Positions 18,942 to 26,774 of a DNA stretch of 33,719 nucleotides are shown here, piece by piece; positions within the stretch are counted from its first letter, which is position 1; each line of letters begins with the position of its first letter. The notes under the pieces were generated by a model that worked only from the letters and a program-made list of their open reading frames with translations, did not search any database and had not been told where the DNA came from. The translations under genes and the position numbers were made by a program. Where the stretch lies: assembly GCA_946631165.1 (NCBI GenBank), contig CAMOZZ010000006.1, positions 1 through 33,719 of the forward strand. The letters are read 5' to 3'. Source of the DNA: an uncultured Lachnospiraceae bacterium (lineage in GTDB: Bacteria; Bacillota; Clostridia; Lachnospirales; Lachnospiraceae).

Positions 18942-19298
18942 ATGAAGGTATGGAAACTTGTATCAGGAATCTTGTCAATCGTCTTCTTCGTAGTCGTGAC
19001 TTTTCAGTCCTGTGCGGCAGGACTGGTGAATGCTATTGACGAGAATACAACTGATCTCAGTGCAGGAGGAGGTATGATAGTTGCTGTCCTGATGCTTGCA
19101 GGAGGTATTGTGTCAGTTGCCACAAGGAATGCCGGCAAAAAAGGACATATCGCAACGCTGGTCATTTTTGGGCTGGCAGCATTGCTTGGATTTGCAAGTC
19201 AGGGGGTATTTGCAGATCTTATGATATGGTCAGCATGGTGCCTGATCTGCGCTCTGATTTCGCTGATTGGAATTATAATACCCGGGAAGAAGAATTGA
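18942..19298 (+). CDS. Small integral membrane protein (about four TM segments)
   Basis: ATG at 18942 with GAGGAGG upstream; MKVWKLVSGILSIVFFVVVTFQSCAAG..., strongly hydrophobic throughout. Confidence 0.7.
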   Translation: MKVWKLVSGILSIVFFVVVTFQSCAAGLVNAIDENTTDLSAGGGMIVAVLMLAGGIVSVATRNAGKKGHIATLVIFGLAALLGFASQGVFADLMIWSAWCLICALISLIGIIIPGKKN

Positions 19299-19688
19299 TG
19301 GTATCTTTTAAATGCTGATAACTATATCAGAAAGATACAGCGACTGATTTGAACCGGGAACAAGCATTCCTCACTTTCAATGACGCAGAGTCACAAGGTG
19401 AAAGATGCTGGTCTCAGGTGTAGTGAAAGCTGCACCTGAGAAGCCGCCGAAGGTGGCTGAGGTTTATGAGCATACAGCGAAGCGGCATGCGAATGTCCGC
19501 TTTACCTGTGTGCGGGTATGCTCTGGCTTCAGTTACAAGCTGGAAAACAGGAGTTCGTTTCTGGTGTAATAAACTGCTTAAAGCAGCCACGGGTCATGAA
19601 AAGGTTCTGAAGAAGAATAAGAATATATCACTTTAAACGGGTACCGAAGGCACGTTATATAATTTGACTTCAGTACCCGTTTTTTTTG
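19286..19688 (+). ncRNA. Candidate large structured non-coding RNA ending in an intrinsic terminator
   Basis: No ORF in the track on either strand from 19299 to 19663. Consecutive helices by eye: GTATCTTT(19301)/AAAGATAC(19331) enclosing CTGATA-ACTA-TATCAG; GCAT(19364)/ATGC(19405)+CTTTCA(19374)/TGAAAG(19399) enclosing TGAC-GCAGA-GTCA; TCTCAGGTGTAG(19412)/CTGCACCTGAGA(19430); AGCCGCC(19442)/GGTGGCT(19452); GAGCATAC(19468)/GTATGCTC(19516) enclosing AAGCGG/CCGCTT capped by CAT-GCGA-ATG. Terminator at 19635-19688. 5' boundary is only estimated. Confidence 0.55.
19635..19688 (+). terminator. Strong intrinsic terminator of the ORF-free segment
   Basis: AAACGGGTAC-C-GAAG ... CTTC-A-GTACCCGTTTTTTTT: 10+4 bp stem followed by eight or more T. 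Confidence 0.85.
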
Positions 19689-19696
19689 CTGATCAA

Positions 19697-20065
19697 TTAC
19701 CTTACCGGCACGATCTCCAGCCAGTACCCGTCCGGGTCCTCAATAAAGTAGATTCCCATCTTTGGATTTTCAAAGCAGATGCATCCCATTTCTTCATGCA
19801 GCTTATGCGTCGCTTCCATGTCATCCGTCTGAAAGGCCAGATGGAATTCTCCTTCGCCAAGATCATACGGCTCAGGATGATCCTTCAGCCAGGTAAGTTC
19901 CAGCTCGAAATCCGATTCCGGATTGGAAACATATACCAGGATAAAAGAGCCGTCTTCGGCAGTTTTCCGGCGGACCTCCTTCAGACCGAGCGCCTTTTCA
20001 TAAAACGCCATGGATACAGCAAGATCCTTTACATTGAAATTCTCGTGAACCATACGAAACTGCAT
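19697..20065 (-). CDS. Glyoxalase I / VOC superfamily protein (lactoylglutathione lyase-like)
   Basis: MVHENFNVKDLAVSMAFYEKALGLKEVRRK...FILVYVSNPESDFELELT...GEGEFHLAFQTDD...GIYFIEDPDGYWLEIVPVR. ATG at 20065 with GGAGGT upstream on the minus strand. Confidence 0.9.
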   Translation of the reverse strand: MQFRMVHENFNVKDLAVSMAFYEKALGLKEVRRKTAEDGSFILVYVSNPESDFELELTWLKDHPEPYDLGEGEFHLAFQTDDMEATHKLHEEMGCICFENPKMGIYFIEDPDGYWLEIVPVR

Positions 20066-20497
20066 CACGTACCTCCGGTTTTTTATTTTGAGAGCAGGCA
20101 GCAGAGTGTTTCTGCATCCAATCATTTAACCAATTATATCATAGTTTGACGGGGAGATGTCAGAAAAAGACAACAGGATTATGCTTATCAAAGCAGAGGA
20201 GGGGTATCTTCTCTTCAGATCCCTTCCCAAAGGGAGGCAGAGAACCTTAAAGTGAAAAAATGCTTTACAGAGGTGCAGATTTTAAGCTATACTCTAGGCA
20301 AACATATCAGAGATCGCATCTGTAAACAGTTCTATTACACAGATCCGGCGTTTAGCGGGACAGTGTCAGAGTAAGAGTATTCTTCTTACGGATTACAAGC
20401 TATATCTCAAGTTTATCAGGATCAGGAAGATACATGCAGTTTTTTGTTTTACTGTTTTCTGATCCTGCATTATCAGATTATGATTCGAGAGGAAATT

Positions 20498-22582
20498 ATG
20501 CAGGAAAAGCTGAATGAGTTATCGTTGGCAGAACTTCGTGCACTGGCGAAGGAACTGGGGCTTAAGGGGATCAGTTCGTTAAGAAAGGCTGAACTGGCAG
20601 AGGCTGTCAGCAGACATCTGCCGGGAGCGAAGATGAAAGAGGTTGGGGATGCGGCGGTTCCGGAAACGCTGCCTGAAGCAGAAAAGAAACCGGAAGCAGC
20701 TGTGAAAGCGGAAGAATCCTCCGGCGTCAGCAATAGACCGAAACCTGAAGCGGCAAAGGGAAAGAACAGGAAAGCTTCTTCCGGGAAGAAAAAAGAACAG
20801 CTTGTTTCGCCTGAATCGGAAGCCGCCGTGAAGAAGCCGGAAGAACAGGCCATACCTGAAGCGGAAGCCGCCGGGAAGAAGCCGGAAGAGCCGGCTGTAT
20901 CTGAAGCGGAAGCCGCCGGGAAGAAACCGGGTGAAGCTGTGAAAAAGGAGTCCGGCAGACAGCAGTCTTCAGACCGCGGTCAGAGAAGCAGAGACCGCAG
21001 ACAGCAGCCGGAAAGACGTCAGAACCAGAGCGGCCGGGACCGCAGACAGGAACCCGGAAAGAATGAGCGGCGGATCCGCCGGTTCGGTTATTCCGAGGCG
21101 GCAGAGGATCAGATTTCGGGAAATGAACGTGCAGCCGTAAAAGAAGAACAGAGCGGAAACAGGGAAAATGAAAGCGTAATGATCATCGGAACGCGTGAGC
21201 CGGAGAATGTACCTGAGACTGCTGTGCCGATTACGGGTGATATTCCCGGGAACATTGCCGGGAATTCCGGTACTGCGGAAGACCAGGGCATGCAGCGGGA
21301 GACCGGATCTTCCCGGCAGGAGCCCCGGTCCCTGCAGCAGGAAAGCGGATTCGTGCATCAGGAGAACAGGCCTTTGCAGCAGGATAACCGGACATCCCAG
21401 CGGGAAGACCAGGACCAGAACCGCGTCCGGAAGAATAATCAGAACCTGAAGAAGCTGGATTCAGGCCAGGAAGCCTATGGTATCCTTGAAGTCATGCCGG
21501 AAGGCTACGGTTTTATCCGCAGTGACAATTATCTGCCGGGCGAAGAGGATATCTATGTATCCCCTTCGCAGATCCGCAGATTCAACATGAAGACCGGAGA
21601 TTTCATCGCGGGAAACATCCGCGTCAAGACCGGTACGGAGAAATACGCCGCACTGCTGTATGTACAGGCTATTAATGACGAGGAACCGGAAAAAGCGGCC
21701 AAACGCGAAAATTTCGAGGATCTTACGCCCATCTTCCCGAATGAACGCCTGCATCTGGAGCGGCCGGGCGGATCGGTCGCCATGAGGATCGTGGATCTGC
21801 TTTCGCCTGTCGGCAAAGGCCAGAGAGGGATGATCGTTTCGCCGCCCAAGGCCGGTAAAACGACGCTCTTAAAGGAGATCGCGCTGGCAACACAGACAAA
21901 TCATCCGGATGTGCATATCATTATTCTGCTCATAGATGAACGTCCCGAGGAAGTAACGGATATCAGGGAAAGTATTCCGGGAGACAATGTAGAGGTCATC
22001 TATTCAACCTTTGATGAAGAACCCGAGCATCATAAACGTGTGGCGGAAATGGTCCTCGGTCGCGCCCAGCGTCTCGTGGAGCACGGCAGGGATGTCATGA
22101 TCCTGCTGGATTCCATCACGCGTCTTGCCAGAGCATACAATCTGACAGTAGCCCCCAGCGGCAGAACGCTTTCCGGCGGTCTTGATCCGGCAGCGCTGCA
22201 TATGCCGAAAAAATTCTTCGGCGCAGCCAGGAACATGCGCGAGGGCGGCAGCCTGACGATCATGGCGACTGCACTTGTAGATACGGGCAGCAGGATGGAC
22301 GATGTCGTATTTGAAGAATTCAAAGGTACGGGAAATATGGAACTGGTGCTTGACAGAAAGCTCTCGGAACGCAGGATCTTCCCGGCGATCGACATCATCA
22401 AATCCGGTACAAGAAGAGATGATCTGCTGCTGACGAAGGAAGAGCAGGAAGCTGTTGCAACAATTCACAGAGGCATGCACGGCATGAAACAGGAAGAGGC
22501 AGTTGAGGAAGTCCTCAGGCTCTTTACGCGCACCAGAAATAATGCTGATTTTGTCAGGATGGTTAAAACGATCAGACTGTAG
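20498..22582 (+). CDS. rho: Transcription termination factor Rho with a long low-complexity N-terminal insertion
   Basis: ATG 20498 after GAGAGGAAATT; Rho_N (LNELSLAELRALAKELGLKGISSLRKAELAEAV), RNA-binding domain (YGILEVMPEGYGFIRSDNYLPGEEDIYVSPSQIRRF), Walker A PPKAGKTTLLKEIA, LIDERPEEVTDI, SGGLDPAALHMPKKFFGAARNMREGGSLTI. Confidence 0.96.
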   Translation: MQEKLNELSLAELRALAKELGLKGISSLRKAELAEAVSRHLPGAKMKEVGDAAVPETLPEAEKKPEAAVKAEESSGVSNRPKPEAAKGKNRKASSGKKKEQLVSPESEAAVKKPEEQAIPEAEAAGKKPEEPAVSEAEAAGKKPGEAVKKESGRQQSSDRGQRSRDRRQQPERRQNQSGRDRRQEPGKNERRIRRFGYSEAAEDQISGNERAAVKEEQSGNRENESVMIIGTREPENVPETAVPITGDIPGNIAGNSGTAEDQGMQRETGSSRQEPRSLQQESGFVHQENRPLQQDNRTSQREDQDQNRVRKNNQNLKKLDSGQEAYGILEVMPEGYGFIRSDNYLPGEEDIYVSPSQIRRFNMKTGDFIAGNIRVKTGTEKYAALLYVQAINDEEPEKAAKRENFEDLTPIFPNERLHLERPGGSVAMRIVDLLSPVGKGQRGMIVSPPKAGKTTLLKEIALATQTNHPDVHIIILLIDERPEEVTDIRESIPGDNVEVIYSTFDEEPEHHKRVAEMVLGRAQRLVEHGRDVMILLDSITRLARAYNLTVAPSGRTLSGGLDPAALHMPKKFFGAARNMREGGSLTIMATALVDTGSRMDDVVFEEFKGTGNMELVLDRKLSERRIFPAIDIIKSGTRRDDLLLTKEEQEAVATIHRGMHGMKQEEAVEEVLRLFTRTRNNADFVRMVKTIRL
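20818..20949 (+). repeat. In-gene tandem repeat, 45-bp period (15 aa), within rho
   Basis: GGAAGCCGCCG at 20818, 20863 and 20908; encodes (P/S)E(S/A)EAA(V/G)KKPEE... three times. Confidence 0.85.
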
Positions 22583-22610
22583 TTTTGCTGCTGCAGGCAG
22601 GGAGGATGAA

Positions 22611-23660
22611 ATGGCAGGTTCTTCGTTCGGTAAAGTATTCAGGATCACGACGTGGGGAGAGAGTCACGGACCGGCAGTCGGCGTGGTCATAGACGGCTGT
22701 CCGGCAGGATTTGGTCTGGAAGAGGCTGACATCCAGGTTATGCTCGACCGAAGAAAACCGGGACAGGGAAAATATTCGACCGCGCGTGCTGAAGAAGACC
22801 GCGTCCGCATTCTGTCAGGCGTATTCGAAGGGAAAACGACCGGCACGCCAATCTCACTGATGATTGAAAACAGGGATCATCGTTCTGCGGATTATTCAGC
22901 GATCAGGGATGTTTACCGTCCCGGTCATGCGGATTATACATATGATGAAAAATACGGCATCAGGGATTACCGCGGCGGAGGAAGGGCATCCGGCAGGGAG
23001 ACTGCATGCAGAGTTGCTGCAGGGGCAGTCGCAGAAAAACTGCTGAAAGAACTCGGCGTCACATGCAAAGTCAGACCGGTAATGATCGGCGGTATTCCGG
23101 CAGAAGAGGAAAAAACGGTCAGGGAACTTCTTGATGCGGCAGTAAGAGAAGGCGATTCCGTCGGCGGAACTGCCGAATGCATCATCAGCGGTGTTCCGGC
23201 CGGTCTTGGAGAGCCGGTATTTGACAAAGCCGATGCAAGACTTGCAGCAGCTGTCATGAGCATCGGCGCTGTGAAGGGCGTGGAGATCGGAGACGGTTAT
23301 GCTGCGGCAGGCAGCCGCGGTTCGGAAAACAATGATGCCTTACGGGCAGATGAAGCTGGCAGAATATCAAAGCTTACGAATCACTCGGGCGGAATTCTTG
23401 GCGGCATCACGGATGGCAGCGATATCATCATTCGTGCCGCATTCAAACCGACCCCTTCGATTGCAAAGACGCAGGAAAGCATAAACAGCGAACATGAAAA
23501 TGTTTCGCTGTCAATTACAGGCCGGCACGATCCGGTGACCGTATACCGCGGCATGGTGGTCATGGAAGCGATGGCAGCGTTGACAATACTGGACATGATG
23601 CTTGAGAACATGAGCGCGCAGGCGGAAAATGTTATCAGATTTTACGGAAACAGAAAATGA
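22611..23660 (+). CDS. aroC: Chorismate synthase
   Basis: ATG 22611 with GGAGG upstream; FRITTWGESHGPAVGVVIDGCPAG, DRRKPGQGKYSTAR, RPGHADYTYDEKYGIRDYRGGGRASGRETACRVAAGA. Confidence 0.96.
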   Translation: MAGSSFGKVFRITTWGESHGPAVGVVIDGCPAGFGLEEADIQVMLDRRKPGQGKYSTARAEEDRVRILSGVFEGKTTGTPISLMIENRDHRSADYSAIRDVYRPGHADYTYDEKYGIRDYRGGGRASGRETACRVAAGAVAEKLLKELGVTCKVRPVMIGGIPAEEEKTVRELLDAAVREGDSVGGTAECIISGVPAGLGEPVFDKADARLAAAVMSIGAVKGVEIGDGYAAAGSRGSENNDALRADEAGRISKLTNHSGGILGGITDGSDIIIRAAFKPTPSIAKTQESINSEHENVSLSITGRHDPVTVYRGMVVMEAMAALTILDMMLENMSAQAENVIRFYGNRK

Positions 23661-24355
23661 ATATTGAGATTTTTGAACTTGTAACTGGCGCCCGCAAAGC
23701 ACACGGACTGACCGTTATTATAGACGTTTTCAGGGCTTTTTCCCTTGAACCGTATCTGTTTTCAAGAGGCGCGGCAAAGATCCTTGCCGTAGGAGGCGAA
23801 GAGACGGCAAGACGCCTGAAAGCGGAAAATCCCGAAGCAGTACTGATCGGGGAACGGAAAGGCGTGAAGCTTCCGGGTTTTGATTACGGAAATTCGCCTT
23901 CGCAGACGGAAAAGGCAGACCTGAAAGGCAGGCTGGTGATCCATACGACCAGTGCCGGTACACAGGGAATCGTCAATGCGGCAGGCGCCGATGAACTGAT
24001 CACGGCAAGCCTTGTAAATGCGAAAGCTGCCGCTGCATATATCCGGTCAAAAGACCCGGAAAATGTCAGCCTGGTGGCAATGGGCCTCGGCGGAAAAGAA
24101 TCCGCGCCGGAAGATCTCCTGTGCGCGCGGTATATCAAGAGCCTGCTTGAAGAGCGGCCGTTCAATATGGTAAAGGAACTGGAAATACTTCGCGGCACTG
24201 AGTCCGGCATGAAATTTTTCAGACCGGAAAACCAGACTGTCTTCCCGGAAGCGGATTATCACCTGTGCACAAGATATGATATCTTTCCCTTTGTCCTTAA
24301 GGTGCAGGAGACCGGGCATGATATCTTCAGTGTGCAGGCCCAAACCGTCTTATAA
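23657..24355 (+). CDS. comB: 2-phosphosulfolactate phosphatase family protein (ComB-like)
   Basis: VIIDVFRAFSLEPYLFSRGAAKIL, LIGERKGVKLPGFDYGNSPS, LVIHTTSAGTQGIVNAAGADELITASLVNAKA: ComB family pattern; overlaps the aroC stop by 4 nt (ATGA). Confidence 0.85.
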   Translation: MNIEIFELVTGARKAHGLTVIIDVFRAFSLEPYLFSRGAAKILAVGGEETARRLKAENPEAVLIGERKGVKLPGFDYGNSPSQTEKADLKGRLVIHTTSAGTQGIVNAAGADELITASLVNAKAAAAYIRSKDPENVSLVAMGLGGKESAPEDLLCARYIKSLLEERPFNMVKELEILRGTESGMKFFRPENQTVFPEADYHLCTRYDIFPFVLKVQETGHDIFSVQAQTVL

Positions 24356-24378
24356 TCCCTCCAAAATACAGATAACGG

Positions 24379-24407
24379 TTGCATTTTCGTTCCATTTCGG
24401 TTACTAT
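24379..24407 (+). promoter_or_regulatory. Putative promoter upstream of the ftsB/divIC-like gene
   Basis: TTGCAT (24379-24384), 17-nt spacer, TACTAT (24402-24407). Confidence 0.4.
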
Positions 24408-24461
24408 ATAAGTTGATATATTGCAAACATGCGTTTCTGATCCGTCAGGGAGTGATCACAG

Positions 24462-24788
24462 GTGGCTAAAAAAGCAAGGAAAAGAAGATCCTACGGGAGA
24501 AAGAAAAGAAAACTGAATGCCAATGCCGGCGCGCTGATCGTAATCGTGGCAGTTCTGTGTTTCTCTGCAGTGATGGGATTCCGGATCAGGGCGATGAAAG
24601 AGGCTGACCATCGTTACGAGGTACAGGCGGCAGCACTGGAAGCGGAACTGGAAGCGGAAGAACAGCGCAAGGAAGAACTGGAAGAATCAAAAGAATATGT
24701 ACAATCGCAGGACTATATTGAGCGCCTGGCAAGAGAAAAGCTTGGGCTTATAGATCCTGATGAAATGCTTGTCAAACCAAATGAGTAA
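24462..24788 (+). CDS. Septum formation initiator family protein (FtsB/DivIC-like)
   Basis: GTG start; basic N-terminus, one TM, coiled coil, then YVQSQDYIERLAREKLGLIDPDEMLVKP, typical of DivIC/FtsB; adjacent to tilS-hpt-ftsH. Confidence 0.85.
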   Translation: MAKKARKRRSYGRKKRKLNANAGALIVIVAVLCFSAVMGFRIRAMKEADHRYEVQAAALEAELEAEEQRKEELEESKEYVQSQDYIERLAREKLGLIDPDEMLVKPNE

Positions 24789-24813
24789 GGAGGTGCCCTG
24801 GCACTTCCTTTTT
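24787..24813 (+). terminator. Intrinsic terminator or attenuator between the ftsB-like gene and tilS
   Basis: AAGGAGGTGCC-CT-GGCACTTCCTTTTT. Confidence 0.6.
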
Positions 24814-24875
24814 GAATCACAGGGCTGCGTGCCTGATCAGCAGGACGGCTCTTAAAAGGAACTGAAGAAACTGCC

Positions 24876-26243
24876 ATGGATGTCAGACTGCAGGTAAGAC
24901 AATATATATATCAGGAGAAGATGCTGGAGCCGGGAGATCACGTGATCATCGGGCTTTCCGGCGGAGCGGATTCCGTCAGCCTGCTGCTTCTGCTGGATTC
25001 TTTAAAAGACGAACTGGGAATCACCATGTCCGCGATCCATATCCACCACGGCATCAGAGGCGATGAGGCAGAGGCGGATGCGGAATTCTGTGACAGACTT
25101 TGTACAAAAAGACACATCCCTCTGCGGATCCTCCGGGAAAATGTGCCGGATCTTGCGAGGCGCAACCGGTGTTCCGTGGAAGAAGCCGGCAGGGATATCC
25201 GATATCTGAGGTTCTCCCAGGCAGCGCGCAGATACGCGGATCTTCATCCCGGCACGAGAGTAAGGATCGCCGTGGCGCATCAGCTGGAGGATCAGGCGGA
25301 AACCGTTCTCATGCATCTGTGCAGAGGCGCAGGCATCAGGGGACTCGGTGCAATGGCGCCGGTAAGAGACAATATTATCAGGCCGCTGCTGTCGGTAAGA
25401 CGGAAGGATATAGAAGCCTGGCTCAGGAAAAAGGGACAGGACTGGAGAGAAGACGGTACGAATTTCCATACGGATTATTCCCGGAACCGTGTAAGAAATA
25501 TTATAATGCCCGTCCTAAAGGAGAATCTCAATCCACGGACGGAAAAGCACCTCTTCATGATGGCGGAACAGGCAAGAGCCTGGACTGATTATATCGGAGG
25601 GGAAGCCCTGAAAGTAATGGAAACGTTTGAAGATCCTGCGGCAGTGCCGGTAAGCGTGATGGCAGAAATGCCGGAAGCGCTGAAGAACGAGATCCTGTAT
25701 CGCGTGCTGATCGGCAAAGCAGGCGCATCCAGAATCACGGGAAGGCATGTGGCTGCCGCTGCAGGCCTGCTGCAGTCGGACACGGGATCGCAGATCTCCC
25801 TTCCGGAAGGCCTACTTCTGGTAAGAGAGGAAAACTGTCTTCGCATAACCAGAGCGGAACCGAAAGCGCTTCTGTCAAAAGGAGAGCAGGAGCTCCCCGT
25901 AAGAGCCGTTTATTCTGTTTTTCCGTATGAATCCGGTTCAAAAATTCCCGGACAGAAGTATACGAAATGGTTTGATTATGATAAAATAAGCGGTGATCTC
26001 TGCATACGGAGACGGCAGCCGGAAGATTATATTGTGCTGGCGGGCGTAGGCAGAAAAAGCGTGTCAAGATATATGATCGACGCGCATATTCCCAAGGACG
26101 AGCGGGACGATGTTCCTCTGCTTGCAGACGGACATCACATCCTCTGGATCATCGGCTGGCGCATGAGCGCCGCTGCGCAGGTGCGTCCGGAAACAAATAC
26201 AATACTGCAGGTAAGTGTGCGCAGGAGGAAAGAACATGACTGA
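24876..26243 (+). CDS. tilS: tRNA(Ile)-lysidine synthetase
   Basis: IIGLSGGADSVSLLLLL (PP-loop), IHHGIRGDEAEADAEFC, VAHQLEDQAETVLMHLCRGAGIRGL. Confidence 0.95.
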   Translation: MDVRLQVRQYIYQEKMLEPGDHVIIGLSGGADSVSLLLLLDSLKDELGITMSAIHIHHGIRGDEAEADAEFCDRLCTKRHIPLRILRENVPDLARRNRCSVEEAGRDIRYLRFSQAARRYADLHPGTRVRIAVAHQLEDQAETVLMHLCRGAGIRGLGAMAPVRDNIIRPLLSVRRKDIEAWLRKKGQDWREDGTNFHTDYSRNRVRNIIMPVLKENLNPRTEKHLFMMAEQARAWTDYIGGEALKVMETFEDPAAVPVSVMAEMPEALKNEILYRVLIGKAGASRITGRHVAAAAGLLQSDTGSQISLPEGLLLVREENCLRITRAEPKALLSKGEQELPVRAVYSVFPYESGSKIPGQKYTKWFDYDKISGDLCIRRRQPEDYIVLAGVGRKSVSRYMIDAHIPKDERDDVPLLADGHHILWIIGWRMSAAAQVRPETNTILQVSVRRRKEHD

Positions 26244-26769
26244 AAGAGTAAAAGTGCTGATCCCTCAGGAAGAAGTTGAAAAAAGAGCAGATGAAATTGC
26301 AGCCCGTATTAACAGAGATTATGAAGGAAAGAGCCTTCATCTTATATGCATTCTGAAAGGAAGCGTTTTCTTTACTGCCGAACTTGCCAAGAGACTGACG
26401 ATTCCGGTGACCATGGACTTTATGAGCTGTTCAAGCTATGGTTCAGGAACTGTTTCAAAGGGTATCGTAAAGCTCGTAAAGGATCTGGATGAGCCGATCG
26501 AGGGCAGGGATGTGCTCGTCATCGAGGATATCGTCGACTCCGGCAATACGCTTTCCTATCTGCTGGGCCTGCTTGCGGACAGAAAACCGGCGAGCCTTGC
26601 ACTCTGTACCCTGCTTGACAAACCGGCCAGACGCGTCAAGAAAGATGTCGTTGTGGACTACTGCGGTTTTGAAATCGAAGACCATTTCGTGGTAGGCTGC
26701 GGCATGGACTACGATCAGCGGTACAGAAACCTGCCTTACGTAGGAATAATGGAATTAGAAGGAGAATAA
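26236..26769 (+). CDS. hpt: Hypoxanthine phosphoribosyltransferase
   Basis: ATG 26236 with [45 protein letters not shown] (PRPP motif), [26 protein letters not shown]. Overlaps tilS by 8 nt. Confidence 0.95.
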   Translation: MTERVKVLIPQEEVEKRADEIAARINRDYEGKSLHLICILKGSVFFTAELAKRLTIPVTMDFMSCSSYGSGTVSKGIVKLVKDLDEPIEGRDVLVIEDIVDSGNTLSYLLGLLADRKPASLALCTLLDKPARRVKKDVVVDYCGFEIEDHFVVGCGMDYDQRYRNLPYVGIMELEGE

Positions 26770-26774
26770 ACAGC

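Noticed and set aside
19290-19688. T-box, lysine or other metabolite riboswitch controlling a downstream gene
   Set aside because: The next gene downstream is on the opposite strand and I do not see the canonical T-box (TGGNACCGCG) or other signature sequences; a stand-alone RNA fits better.
19290-19688. Group II intron fragment or transposon remnant
   Set aside because: I cannot identify a domain V hairpin, intron-encoded ORF remnant or terminal inverted repeats; left for cmscan to decide.
19664-20149. Plus-strand 161-aa ORF opposite the glyoxalase gene
   Set aside because: Antisense to a clear VOC-family protein and starts inside the terminator hairpin region.
20444-20497. N-terminal extension of rho (MFYCFLILHYQIMIREEI)
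   Set aside because: The Rho_N domain starts at MQEKLNELSLAELRALAKELG (20498) with an RBS just upstream.
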